The translations under genes and the position numbers were made by a program. Shown here piece by piece: positions 1 through 7,869 of a DNA stretch of 64,000 nucleotides. Numbering within the stretch: position 1 is the first letter of the stretch; each line of letters starts with the position of its first letter. The DNA is from Fimbriimonadaceae bacterium. Its GTDB lineage: Bacteria > Armatimonadota > Fimbriimonadia > Fimbriimonadales > Fimbriimonadaceae. The stretch spans positions 310,001-374,000 of the forward strand of contig JAHCHO010000002.1 of assembly GCA_026129685.1 (NCBI GenBank), read 5' to 3'. The notes beneath the pieces are model-generated. The model saw nothing but the letters and a program-made list of their open reading frames with translations. It had not been told where the DNA came from and searched no databases.

Positions 1-2
1 CG

Positions 3-791
3 CCCGTGGCCAAAGAGGTCAACCCTCGACTCGTCTTCGAGCGGCTCTTCGGCAGCGGCGACCGAGCGGAGGAGTCGGCCCGGATTCGCTCGCGACGTAG
101 CGTGCTGGACTTCGTCATCGAAGACGCCGCCGCCCTGCAGGGCCAACTGGGCGGACGAGACGCGCGCAAGATCGACGAGTACTTCGCGGGCGTACGAGAC
201 ATTGAGCGTCGGCTGACCGCCCTCGAGCAGGAAGAACCGCCCCAGCCCGCCGGAGCCACCCGTCCCGACGGGATTCCGCAAGACTATGGGCAACACCTCC
301 GCCTGATGGGGGACATGATGGTGCTCGCCTTCCAAGCCGACCTCACCCGCGTCTGCACCTTCATGTTCGCCAACGAGGGCAGCAACCGCAACTACCGCCA
401 GATCGGCGTCTCCGACGGGCACCACGACATCTCTCACCACGGTCGTGACGACAAAAAACTCGACGCCAAAAAGCGAATAGACCGGTATCACGTCGAGCAA
501 CTCGCCTACATCCTCAACCGGATGCGAACGATCGAAGAGGGCAATGCAACGCTATTAGATAATTCGATGATCGTCTATGGCAGTGGCATCTCCGACGGAG
601 ACCGGCACAACCACGACGACCTGCCCTTGCTCCTCGCGGGCGGCGGAGCCGGAACTCTCAAGACCGGCCGCCACTTGGTCTATCCGAACGGAACGCCGAT
701 GGCGAACCTCTTCCTCTCCATGCTCGACCGCATGGGCGTTCGAGAGGACAAGTTCGGTGACAGCACCGGCCAACTCGAGCGACTCTTTTAG
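3..791 (+). CDS. DUF1552 domain protein, C-terminal part (5' end outside window)
   Basis: The frame is open to the left edge, so the gene starts upstream and only about 262 C-terminal residues are seen. The GTG at 6 lies inside the coding sequence and is probably not the start. The text matches the C-terminal half of DUF1552 proteins (usually about 430 aa): an ERLFG stretch near the edge, a SDGHHDISHH motif in the middle and a GSGISDGDRHNHDDLP motif near the end. In Planctomycetota, Verrucomicrobiota and Armatimonadota such proteins are usually exported and sit beside DUF1592/DUF1587 cytochrome-type proteins. Their biochemical role is not known. It stands about 100 bp before a VOC gene with its own putative promoter. 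Confidence 0.85.
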   Translation, partial: PVAKEVNPRLVFERLFGSGDRAEESARIRSRRSVLDFVIEDAAALQGQLGGRDARKIDEYFAGVRDIERRLTALEQEEPPQPAGATRPDGIPQDYGQHLRLMGDMMVLAFQADLTRVCTFMFANEGSNRNYRQIGVSDGHHDISHHGRDDKKLDAKKRIDRYHVEQLAYILNRMRTIEEGNATLLDNSMIVYGSGISDGDRHNHDDLPLLLAGGGAGTLKTGRHLVYPNGTPMANLFLSMLDRMGVREDKFGDSTGQLERLF

Positions 792-850
792 CCCGTCCAC
801 GCGGCGAAAAATCACCGCAAACAAGTCGTGATTCGGCGAGAGCAACGTGA

Positions 851-856
851 TATAGT
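851..856 (+). promoter_or_regulatory. -10-like hexamer TATAGT upstream of the VOC gene
   Basis: TATAGT lies 32 nt before the ATG at 889, and a GGAG lies between them. No convincing -35 box is seen. Confidence 0.4.
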
Positions 857-888
857 AGAGTCGCGTCTACCTTTTCGGAGCCAAGCCC

Positions 889-1254
889 ATGAACCGAATC
901 ACCCATTTCGAAATCCCTTCCAACGATCCCGAGCGCGACATCGCCTTCTTCAGCCGCGTGTTCGGTTGGACCTTCCACAAGTGGGACGGTCCCGTCGAGT
1001 ACTGGCTCGTCTCCACCGGCGACGCCGGAGTCGGCATCAACGGTGGGCTCATGCGGCGCATGGATCCGGCGCAGCCCATCGTGAACATGATCCAGGTCGA
1101 ATCCGCCGACGCGACCGCGAGCCTCGTCGAAACAGCGGGCGGCACCGTGGTGGTGCCCAAGATGGCCGTTCCGGGCGTCGGATGGCTGTTCTACTTCAAG
1201 GACCCAGACGGCAACATCCACGGTGCGATGCAGGAGGATCCGGCCGCCGCGTAG
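889..1254 (+). CDS. VOC family protein (glyoxalase/bleomycin-resistance fold)
   Basis: A 121-aa single-domain vicinal-oxygen-chelate protein. The N-terminus reads ITHFEIPSNDPERDIAFF, the usual first strand with a candidate metal-ligand His followed by the helix with Phe-Phe and Phe-Gly-Trp. The C-terminus has YFKDPDGNIHGAMQ, the DPDGN turn typical of these enzymes. The family includes glyoxalases, dioxygenases and antibiotic-binding proteins. The closest group appears to be the generic 'VOC family protein' of about 120 aa, whose substrates are mostly unknown. The start is the ATG at 889 with GGAG upstream. It converges on the peptidase gene that ends 8 nt downstream. Confidence 0.85.
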   Translation: MNRITHFEIPSNDPERDIAFFSRVFGWTFHKWDGPVEYWLVSTGDAGVGINGGLMRRMDPAQPIVNMIQVESADATASLVETAGGTVVVPKMAVPGVGWLFYFKDPDGNIHGAMQEDPAAA

Positions 1255-1261
1255 CGGGCCG

Positions 1262-1960
1262 CTACACCGATTCCGGGACGATCGCCTCTTCGAAGAACCG
1301 CTCGTCCCGGAGCCCGACCCGGTAGGCCGCACCGGTCCCCAGACCCGCCACGACCCGGGTCAGCGTCCCGTCCTCGAACAACAGGCCAACCCCCTCGTCC
1401 GCCGCGTACCCATCGGGCAACGAACCGAACTCGATGAAATTCCTGAGCGTCGGCCGACGCTGAGGCTCCGAATCGTAGTGCGGGCAGAAGCTGCCCGCGA
1501 GCCAGCCCAATCCCGCCATCGTCGCCAGCCCGTCGCCGAACGAGTCGGTCGAGCAGGCCTCGAACCAGCAGTTGGCCCCCGCACTCACCCCGCCCAGCAC
1601 CTTCCCCGCCTCCGAGGCGCCGCGCAACAGCGCGTCGAGCCCCCAATCGCGCCACAGGACGAGCATGTTGTGGGTGTTGCCCCCGCCGATCCAAAACGCG
1701 TCCATCGAGGCGACGTAGTCGGTCAGGTCGTGGGACGGTGGACGAAAGAGCTCCAGAACCTGGGGCCCGCAGTCCTGCTCACCGCACGCCCGGTAGAACC
1801 GGTGCAGCCCAAGAATCGAGTCGCCCGAGGCCGTTCCCACGTAGCACACGCGGGGACGCGCCTGTCCCGTGAGCGAGAGAAAGAAGCGGTCGAGCCCCGG
1901 CGTCGGCGTATCGCTGTTGAACCCCGCCCCGCCGACCGCCAGAATCGGCCCGAGACTCAC
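1262..1960 (-). CDS. Type 1 glutamine amidotransferase-like protein, peptidase family S51 (dipeptidase E/cyanophycinase-like)
   Basis: A 232-aa protein of the peptidase E fold. It carries the WIGGGNTHNML loop (about residues 90-100) and the nucleophile elbow GGVSAGAN, with the likely catalytic Ser near residue 126. Family members cleave Asp-X dipeptides or related substrates; the substrate here cannot be read from the sequence. The start is a GTG at 1960 that overlaps the TGA stop of the upstream ChaN-like gene (GTGA, 4 nt), so the two are almost certainly co-transcribed and translationally coupled. No signal peptide is visible, so it is probably cytoplasmic. Confidence 0.85.
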   Translation of the reverse strand: MSLGPILAVGGAGFNSDTPTPGLDRFFLSLTGQARPRVCYVGTASGDSILGLHRFYRACGEQDCGPQVLELFRPPSHDLTDYVASMDAFWIGGGNTHNMLVLWRDWGLDALLRGASEAGKVLGGVSAGANCWFEACSTDSFGDGLATMAGLGWLAGSFCPHYDSEPQRRPTLRNFIEFGSLPDGYAADEGVGLLFEDGTLTRVVAGLGTGAAYRVGLRDERFFEEAIVPESV

Positions 1961-2850
1961 TCTTTCCCCGGGGCGCAGTAGACGAAATCGCCCAATCCGC
2001 GTGAAACCTCGGTCGGCTTCTCGGACGCCATCATCGTCAGGGTGATGCCGCGCTCGCCCGTCCGCTTGCGAACACGGTAGTTGATCCCCTGCCCGTACAT
2101 GACGTGACCCGAGCCCGCAACCACCACCATCACGCGGTTCGGATCGTCGGGATACTGTGCCAGATACCTGAGGGCCGAATCCGCCATTCCCTCGTCCCAA
2201 AGCACTTGGGCGGCATAGATGTTCTCGCCCCGTGGACCGGTCGGTGGGTGGCCGCCCATCAGCGCGCCAAAAACCGCGCGATGATCCTTGTTGTCCAAAC
2301 TCATCTCCTTCGGGAGGTAGGCACGCTGCTCCGGCGTGAGCGCGGCATAGCCGTCCCGCCCCACCGCCCGAACCCAATCGCGAGGAACGTTCAGGGCAAC
2401 CATCGGCAGCCGGTGCTTGCGGGTCGCCTCGAAGATCGGCCGGTAGAGCGCGAAGTCGAAGCCCCACTGCGTCTTCCACTCCGCGTTGGCGACGAACTCC
2501 TCCTCGCTCCACCAGCCCAGGGTCCAGGGGTTCATCCGGTCCTGGACCGGGCGCGTGAACATCTCGAAACCCACGATCACGTTCCGTCCGTCCGCGACGA
2601 GCGCCTCGATGACCGCCGCCTGCATCCGGTGGTGCTGCGCGTTGTCGTGCGATTCGCCCAGGTAGACGAAGCGATGGCCGCGCGCCGCGCGCGCGATCCC
2701 CTCCGCCGTCGCGATCTTGCCGGTCGCCGTGTCGCGCGTCTCCCCCGGCGCGACGGTCAAGGGGCGAGGGTCGCCGATGGGAAGTCGGTAAGGGCTGGGG
2801 GTCTCTTGCCCCGTGGTCATCAGAGCAAGACCGAGCGCGATCGCGTGCAT
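1957..2850 (-). CDS. ChaN-like (DUF399) haem-binding-type protein
   Basis: A 297-aa protein with a short hydrophobic N-terminus and the two hallmarks of the ChaN/DUF399 family: a YLGESHDNAQHH motif near residue 70 and VVVAGSGHVMYGQGI near the C-terminus. Family members are often cell-envelope proteins, and Campylobacter ChaN binds haem. There is no lipobox, so this copy may be periplasmic or membrane-anchored. The ATG at 2850 is chosen because the domain begins soon after it; a GACAAT hexamer ends 5 nt before it. It is the first gene of a two-gene operon with the peptidase S51 gene. Confidence 0.8.
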   Translation of the reverse strand: MHAIALGLALMTTGQETPSPYRLPIGDPRPLTVAPGETRDTATGKIATAEGIARAARGHRFVYLGESHDNAQHHRMQAAVIEALVADGRNVIVGFEMFTRPVQDRMNPWTLGWWSEEEFVANAEWKTQWGFDFALYRPIFEATRKHRLPMVALNVPRDWVRAVGRDGYAALTPEQRAYLPKEMSLDNKDHRAVFGALMGGHPPTGPRGENIYAAQVLWDEGMADSALRYLAQYPDDPNRVMVVVAGSGHVMYGQGINYRVRKRTGERGITLTMMASEKPTEVSRGLGDFVYCAPGKE

Positions 2851-2889
2851 GCCCGATTGTCCGCGTCCGCTCGGCAGGAAGTCAACGGG

Positions 2890-2895
2890 TACGAT
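2890..2895 (+). promoter_or_regulatory. -10 hexamer TACGAT, leaderless configuration
   Basis: TACGAT is followed by exactly 6 nt and then the GTG start of the lipoprotein gene. No -35 box is recognisable. It belongs to the window-wide TANNNT-N6-start pattern. Confidence 0.45.
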
Positions 2896-2901
2896 CCCGG
2901 A

Positions 2902-3510
2902 GTGCGCCGATTCCCTGGGACCGCCCTCCTGCTCCTTGCCGTCGCGGGTCTCGTGGGATGCCAACCGGGTTCCGGAGCGACGGCCGATCCCGACCCTGCC
3001 GTCAAGACCGAAACCGAGTCCGCCGACCCGCCCGCGACGCCCGAAGGGCGCGTATACGAGCAATTGCGGGCCGGGGCCGTTCAACTCGACCTCGCCCAGG
3101 TGGCGATCACCGAGGCCTACTCGCACGCCAACGCCATCCGCGACGACCGCGAACTCGACATGGCGATCCAGGAGGGAGCGGCGGACGTTTCCGAACTGCT
3201 CGACAGCGCGGGCGCCCAACTCGGGGACTTCACGGAACCGCCGGCCGACGAGGCCGCCGTCGCCAAGGCCTTTGGCGAACACGACGAGCGACGAATCAAG
3301 GCGATCGAGGCCGCCAACGACGCGCTTCACGATCTCGACGACGCCTTGGGCCTCGTGCAGAGCCTCTTGGACGCGGCGGACGAATCGGTGCGCCCGCGCC
3401 TCGACGTCTTGTTCGAGTCGATCCGGGGCGGCATCGACGAAGTCCGATCCGCCATCGCGTCGTTGGGTGGCGAGATCGAGAAGGCCCCGGACGGCGAGCC
3501 GCCGGGGTAG
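2902..3510 (+). CDS. Putative lipoprotein, acidic and helical, unknown family
   Basis: A 202-aa protein. The N-terminus has three basic or polar residues, a run of Leu/Ala and the lipobox LVGC at residues 17-20, which marks it as a probable lipoprotein. The mature part is a Thr/Pro/Asp-rich linker to about residue 55, then acidic helices with heptad-like Leu and Ala spacing. I do not recognise a family. The start is the GTG at 2902, directly after the lipobox-compatible basic residues and preceded by TACGAT-N6. It is divergent from the ChaN-like gene (52 bp apart) and is followed 9 bp later by fabG. Confidence 0.7.
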   Translation: MRRFPGTALLLLAVAGLVGCQPGSGATADPDPAVKTETESADPPATPEGRVYEQLRAGAVQLDLAQVAITEAYSHANAIRDDRELDMAIQEGAADVSELLDSAGAQLGDFTEPPADEAAVAKAFGEHDERRIKAIEAANDALHDLDDALGLVQSLLDAADESVRPRLDVLFESIRGGIDEVRSAIASLGGEIEKAPDGEPPG

Positions 3511-3519
3511 AGTCCGAGC

Positions 3520-4260
3520 GTGGACTTCACCGATCAGATCGTGGTCGTGACCGGGGCGAGCCGGGGCATCGGTCGCGCGATCGCCCAACGATTCGCCGAG
3601 GCCGGCGCGGTGGTGGCGTGCGTGGCGACGACCGAACAGAGCGCGGGACAGACCGCCCTCCTGCTGGACCAGGCCGGCTTCCGCGCCATCCCCTACGCCT
3701 GCGACGTGGGCCACGCCGAGCAGGTCGAGGCGATGATGGCGAACATCCAGGACCAGCTCGGAACGCCCCATGTGCTGGTCAACAACGCCGGCATCGCCCG
3801 CGACGCGTTGCTCGTGCGCATGAAGGACGAGGACTGGGATCGGGTCCTCGAAGTCAATCTCAAGGGCGCCTACCTGTGCATCAAGGCCGTGACCCGCGCG
3901 ATGATGAAAGCGCGCTACGGACGAATCGTCAACGTCTCGAGCGTCGTCGGACTGCACGGGGCTTCCGGGCAGGCCAACTACGCGGCGGCCAAAGCGGGGC
4001 TGATCGGGCTCACCAAGGCGGTCGCCAAGGAGCTTGGGTCGCGCGGCGTGACCTGCAACGCGATCGCTCCCGGCTTTATCGAGACCGATATGACGCACGA
4101 CCTGCCGGAGGACTTTCGAAAGTACGTGGAGACCACCGCCCCCGCCGGACGGCTCGGCACCGCCAACGACGTCGCCCCCGCCGTCCTGTTTCTCGCCTCG
4201 CGCGAAGCGGGCTACATCACCGGCCAGACCCTCACCATCGACGGCGGCCTGTTTCTGTAG
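3520..4260 (+). CDS. fabG: 3-oxoacyl-ACP reductase (SDR family)
   Basis: A 246-aa classical short-chain dehydrogenase that reduces 3-oxoacyl-ACP with NADPH in fatty-acid elongation. Visible are TGASRGIG at 11-18 (cofactor loop), NNAGIA near 88-93, SVVG with Ser141, and the catalytic YAAAK with Tyr154 and Lys158. PGFIETDM and the C-terminal ITGQTLTIDGG are characteristic of FabG. The start is a GTG at 3520. A TAGAGT hexamer ends 6 nt before it, although its first three bases are also the stop codon of the preceding lipoprotein gene. No other fab genes are adjacent, so a role in another pathway such as PHA or secondary metabolism is possible. Confidence 0.88.
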   Translation: MDFTDQIVVVTGASRGIGRAIAQRFAEAGAVVACVATTEQSAGQTALLLDQAGFRAIPYACDVGHAEQVEAMMANIQDQLGTPHVLVNNAGIARDALLVRMKDEDWDRVLEVNLKGAYLCIKAVTRAMMKARYGRIVNVSSVVGLHGASGQANYAAAKAGLIGLTKAVAKELGSRGVTCNAIAPGFIETDMTHDLPEDFRKYVETTAPAGRLGTANDVAPAVLFLASREAGYITGQTLTIDGGLFL

Positions 4261-4657
4261 ACGCCTCGGGCCGCCCGCAAACCCGAGTTGTCATCCTGAG
4301 GAACGAAGGATCCCGGTCTCACCCTGTCACTCTCCTCCAAATCGTCCCCTCCGAACCGATCCCGAAGCGGCTCCCCCGGTGTGTTCGAGGCGAGTGACCA
4401 TGGCGGGCGGCCACGGCCGAAAGTCCTGCTTCGACCCGACTTCCGCGCGGGGGGGGGGTTGGGTCGCTCATGGGGGCAACGAGTCGCGACATGAGCATGA
4501 TCAGGGGCAAGTCTTTGAGGCAATCGGCGGTCGCCTCTACGCGGAGCCCGACCCGCCCGGCTCGGAGGAGCAGGAGGTGAATCCCCCGGTCTTGGTGGAC
4601 TGGGCGAGCGTCGCGCGGACGGTAGGATCCGAGGTATCCGGTCCTTGGCGTCCTCTG
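4261..4657. other. Intergenic stretch with REP-like element and G10 tract
   Basis: 397 bp with no convincing gene. It holds a REP-like sequence at 4290-4330 and a run of ten G at 4449-4458. The long frames crossing it have no recognisable protein features. Confidence 0.6.
4290..4330 (+). repeat. REP-like dispersed element, copy 1 (short form)
   Basis: It begins GTCATCCTGAGGAACGAAG and ends CCCTGTCAC. The first 27 nt match the element at 52038 at 24 positions. This copy lacks most of the inner part present in the second copy. Confidence 0.6.
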
Positions 4658-5537
4658 ATGACCCGCTTCGTCTTCCTCTACTCCTGTCTTTGCGGGTCGA
4701 GCGCCGCTTCCGTCCTGAACGCCTACGACGTCAACGGACGCGCGAACGCGGCGGCCTTCGCCTTCGACAACTCGGTCCTCAGCACCCTCAAGGCGGGCGA
4801 CCCGACCGCGATCCTCCCCTACAACGACGCGAACGGGAATCTGCTCATGACCGACAAGCTGACCCTTCACGCGAGTACCTTGCTGGCCGATCTCACCGCC
4901 GGCTATCTGCCACAAGTCGCCCTGTCGAACTCAAACGAGGCGTGCCGTCGCGGCGGCGATGGCCCTCACCGGATGGAAGGAGGTCGAGGTCGGCGTCCAG
5001 GAACCCCGGTACCACGTGCCCGCCTACGCGAGCCTTCCCAACCGGATGTCGGATCGCCACCGCCGTCGGGCCGAGTCGTCACGGGCGATGCTGGTCTACG
5101 AGGTCTCCGTGAACGACGCGCGCGTGGCGTGGAAGGAGGGTCAAAGCCGGCCCTTCGTCCAGGTGTACGCCGACGCGGAGACCGGCGAACCGATCGCGAT
5201 CCTTCCCGCCTTCGCGATGCGCGGCGGCGCTCAGCCCGCCCCCCGTCCCTTCGTCTGGGAAGGACGATGGAGGGTGGGGTCCGTGGAGGGTGTCGTCGAG
5301 CCGACGGAGGCCGAGGCCACGAAGGCGAACGTGGGGCGCGAAGTGTGCCTCGCGCAAGGGGGTCGGCGCGTGCTGGCCCGCTACGACGGCAAGACGGGCC
5401 TTCTGACCGTCGGGGAGGGTCCCGACGCCCGATCCGGTCGTCCCGACCGAACGCTCGGCCGTGCCCTCGCCCGCGCCAAGTCCCCCCGTTCGTTCCCGAT
5501 GAAACCGCCGAGAGGCACCACGCCCCAGAAGGGATAG
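4658..5537 (+). CDS. Putative secreted protein, unknown family, interrupted by an apparent +1 frameshift
   Basis: Two open frames join into one plausible protein of about 290 aa. The first (ATG 4658 to about 4942) begins with a signal-peptide-like MTRFVFLYSCLCGSSAAS and continues through an LNAYDVNGRANAAAF segment to LSNSNEA. The second, shifted by one base, resumes with AVAAAMALTGWKEVEVG and runs to the stop at 5537. Removing one base near 4943 restores a continuous, compositionally smooth reading frame. The C-terminal 30 residues are basic and Pro-rich. I recognise no family. Either it is a decayed gene or the assembly has an extra base; a simple gene caller would report only 4959-5537. Confidence 0.5.
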
Positions 5538-5930
5538 GCGGGACCGCTAAGGTGAGGAGTCCCCAGGTTCGCCGAAGGCGGGCGCCCTCCTGGAAGCCGT
5601 CCTCGGTTGACGAACGCCTTTGGCGCACCCGAACAGGGTGATGAACGACGCGCCCGTCGAAAGAACGAGAACCGCTCGCGAGGCGGCTCGATGCGCCTTC
5701 CGACCCGGATCGCCTGAGGGACATCTGGGGCAATGGCCCGGGACCACCGGGACGGACCCAATGTGCGAGACACATACGAGTGACGGGAATGACGAGACGG
5801 ACCCGATGTGCGACACACACGAGTGACGGGAATGACGGGACGGACCCGATGTGCGACACACACGAGTGACGGGAATGACGGGACGGACCCGATGCGCGAC
5901 ACACACGAGTGACGGGAATGACGGGACGGA
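5538..5930. other. Convergent intergenic region holding minisatellite array 1
   Basis: 393 bp between the frameshifted gene and ispE, which point toward each other. The first 215 bp show nothing recognisable. The rest is the tandem array at 5754-5927. Confidence 0.6.
5754..5927 (-). repeat. Minisatellite array 1: four tandem 43-45 bp units
   Basis: Four consecutive units of 45, 43, 43 and 43 bp, each starting GGACCC on the plus strand and containing GAGTGACGGGAATGACGGG. The two central units are identical; the first has several substitutions and two extra bases, and the fourth differs by one base. The array ends 3 bp from the ispE stop codon. On the minus strand the core reads CCCGTCATTCCCGTCACTC followed by GTGTGTGTCGC, the same core as array 2 at 12913-13076. 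Confidence 0.9.
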
Positions 5931-6761
5931 CTAGTCGAGCGACGCCGTCCGGCTGAGCGATCGCACGACCGACCGAAAGGGCGCGTCCCCTTCCGGAATA
6001 GGGTCGATCGCGCGCAAGGCGGTCGCGGCGTCCGGGAACACTCCGAACACCGCCGAACCAGACCCGCACAAATGAGCCTGACGCGCGCCCGCCTCGCGAA
6101 GACCCTCGATCAAAGCGAGGCACTCGGGCGGGGCCACCGATTCGAAATCGTTGCCGAACACGGGATCGTCGGCCAGATACCGCTCGATGGGGCGAAACGC
6201 CGCCTTTCTGGGACGTTCGTCGAGCCGTGCGTACATGGTGGGCGTGGAGCACCCGATCGGCGGTCTCAAGATCGCGAAGGCGAGCGGGCGTCCATCCGGA
6301 AGCGGCGTGAGCCGATCGCCAAAACGCTCGCCGATCGCCCGGCCCCCGACGAGAAAGAACGGCACGTCCGCCCCGACGGCGGCGGCGATCTCCGACAATT
6401 CGCGCGGCCCGAGCGGCGCGGGGGCGACTCGCTGGATCAGGCGAAGCAGACCCGCCGCGTCCGAACTCCCGCCGCCCAGACCGCTCTGCGCGGGGACCCG
6501 CTTGGTCAGACGAATCGACAGGTCGGGGACCGAGGTGTACTCGCGGTAGAGACGGAGGGCCTTCGTCAACGTGTTCTCCGCCGGAAGCCCGGCCCAGTCG
6601 CACTCGAGGCGCGGGCTTGATACCCCGGTTTCGATCTCGAGGTCGTCCCCGAGCGACACCGCCTGGAACACCGTCCAAAGCGGGTGGTAGCCGTTCGGCA
6701 ACGGTTCGCCGACGGAGAGAAACAGGTTGACCTTGGCCGGGCAGAACGCGCGCAACCGCAT
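5931..6761 (-). CDS. ispE: 4-diphosphocytidyl-2-C-methyl-D-erythritol kinase
   Basis: A 276-aa GHMP kinase that phosphorylates the 2-hydroxyl of CDP-methylerythritol in the MEP isoprenoid pathway. The N-terminal CPAKVNLFLSVGEPLPNGYH is the family signature with the catalytic-region Lys. The ATP loop is PAQSGLGGGSSDAAG near residues 90-105. LCGSGSAVFGVF near residue 245 is the third GHMP motif. Length is normal (280-300 aa is usual). The ATG at 6761 is chosen because the conserved N-terminus begins there; the frame stays open further upstream without conserved sequence. It is divergent from the Gfo/Idh/MocA gene, 76 bp away, and its stop borders minisatellite array 1. Confidence 0.93.
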   Translation of the reverse strand: MRLRAFCPAKVNLFLSVGEPLPNGYHPLWTVFQAVSLGDDLEIETGVSSPRLECDWAGLPAENTLTKALRLYREYTSVPDLSIRLTKRVPAQSGLGGGSSDAAGLLRLIQRVAPAPLGPRELSEIAAAVGADVPFFLVGGRAIGERFGDRLTPLPDGRPLAFAILRPPIGCSTPTMYARLDERPRKAAFRPIERYLADDPVFGNDFESVAPPECLALIEGLREAGARQAHLCGSGSAVFGVFPDAATALRAIDPIPEGDAPFRSVVRSLSRTASLD

Positions 6762-6837
6762 ACGGTCTCCATTGTGGTGCGAGCGTGGACCCACCATCGG
6801 CAGGACCCGGCTCGTCCGAATCGAATGAGGAGCCTCG

Positions 6838-7815
6838 ATGAAGCTGAACTGGGCCATTCTCGCCACCGGTGGCATCGCGCGCAAGTTCGCCGCCGGCATC
6901 CGCGCCTGCGACAACGGCAACCTCGTCGCGGTGGGTTCGCGCGATCTCGCCCGCGCCCAAGCCTTCTGCGGCGAGTTCGGCGGCAAACCCTACGACGATT
7001 ACGACGCGGCCATCGAGGACCCGGCGGTCGAAGCGGTCTACATCGCCCTTCCGCACCACCTCCACACCGAGTACACGATTCGCTGCGCCAAGGCGGGCAA
7101 GCACGTCCTGTGCGAGAAGCCCTTCGCCCTCAACGCCGAAGACGCCGCGCGCGCGCTCGCCGAAGTGGACCGGGAGGGCGTGTTCTTCATGGAAGCTTGG
7201 ATGTACCGGTCCCACCCGCAGACGATCGAAGCGAAGCGGCTGGTGGCGGACGGAGCGATCGGAACGGTGCGAGTTGTCCGCGCCGAGTTCGGCTTCCAAG
7301 CCTCCCGCGAGTGGAGCAACTTCCGGACGGTCGGCGAGGTCGGCGGAGGCGCCTTGATGGACGTCGGCAGCTACCCGGTGTCCTTCGCTCGGCGGATGGT
7401 CGGGGCCGAACCCGTCCGCGCCGAGTACGCCGCCGAGATCACCCCGCAGGGCTACGACGCCGTCGGCGCGGGCGTCCTCGAGTTCCCCGGTGGGGTCGTC
7501 GCATCGTTCGGCACCGCGATCCATCTGAACCTCGAGAACGCCGCCGTCGTGTACGGCGACGAGGGTCGGCTGGTCGTGCCGAGCCCCTGGTTCTGTAGTG
7601 GTGAACTCCGCCTCCATCGTAACGGAAAGGAACCCGAGACGATCCAGACCGGCACGGTGCCCGACCTCTGGGGGAACCAGGCGGCGGTCGTGGCCCGCCA
7701 CCTCGCCGAACGGGAGTCCCCCACGATGACCAAGGCGGACACCTTGGGCAACATGCGAGCCCTCGACGCCCTGCGGCGCAGCGCCGGCCTGCGCTTTGGT
7801 GGCGACCCCTGGTGA
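6838..7815 (+). CDS. Gfo/Idh/MocA family oxidoreductase
   Basis: A 325-aa NAD(P)-dependent oxidoreductase of the glucose-fructose oxidoreductase/inositol dehydrogenase family. The Rossmann start reads WAILATGGIARKFA, and the GKHVLCEKP motif with the conserved Glu-Lys-Pro is at 88-95. GGGALMDVGSYPVSF near residue 170 is the characteristic C-terminal domain motif. Substrates of the family are sugars, inositols or trans-dihydrodiols; the subgroup most like this one includes D-xylose and dihydrodiol dehydrogenases. The ATG at 6838 has GAGGAG 6 nt upstream, a clear ribosome binding site. An aldo/keto reductase follows after 54 bp, which suggests a shared sugar-oxidation role. Confidence 0.9.
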   Translation: MKLNWAILATGGIARKFAAGIRACDNGNLVAVGSRDLARAQAFCGEFGGKPYDDYDAAIEDPAVEAVYIALPHHLHTEYTIRCAKAGKHVLCEKPFALNAEDAARALAEVDREGVFFMEAWMYRSHPQTIEAKRLVADGAIGTVRVVRAEFGFQASREWSNFRTVGEVGGGALMDVGSYPVSFARRMVGAEPVRAEYAAEITPQGYDAVGAGVLEFPGGVVASFGTAIHLNLENAAVVYGDEGRLVVPSPWFCSGELRLHRNGKEPETIQTGTVPDLWGNQAAVVARHLAERESPTMTKADTLGNMRALDALRRSAGLRFGGDPW

Positions 7816-7869
7816 GGTGCCCAGGTCCCATTGGACTTCCGAGGCCGTTGCCCGCCAGAATCGAAGGCG

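Noticed and set aside
3508-3513. TAGAGT as a firm leaderless promoter for fabG
   Set aside because: The spacing fits (6 nt to GTG), but its first three bases are the stop codon of the preceding gene, so the match may be chance. It is mentioned only in the gene entry.
5754-5927. CRISPR array
   Set aside because: Units abut with no unique spacers, and the whole unit repeats. It is a minisatellite. No cas genes are present.
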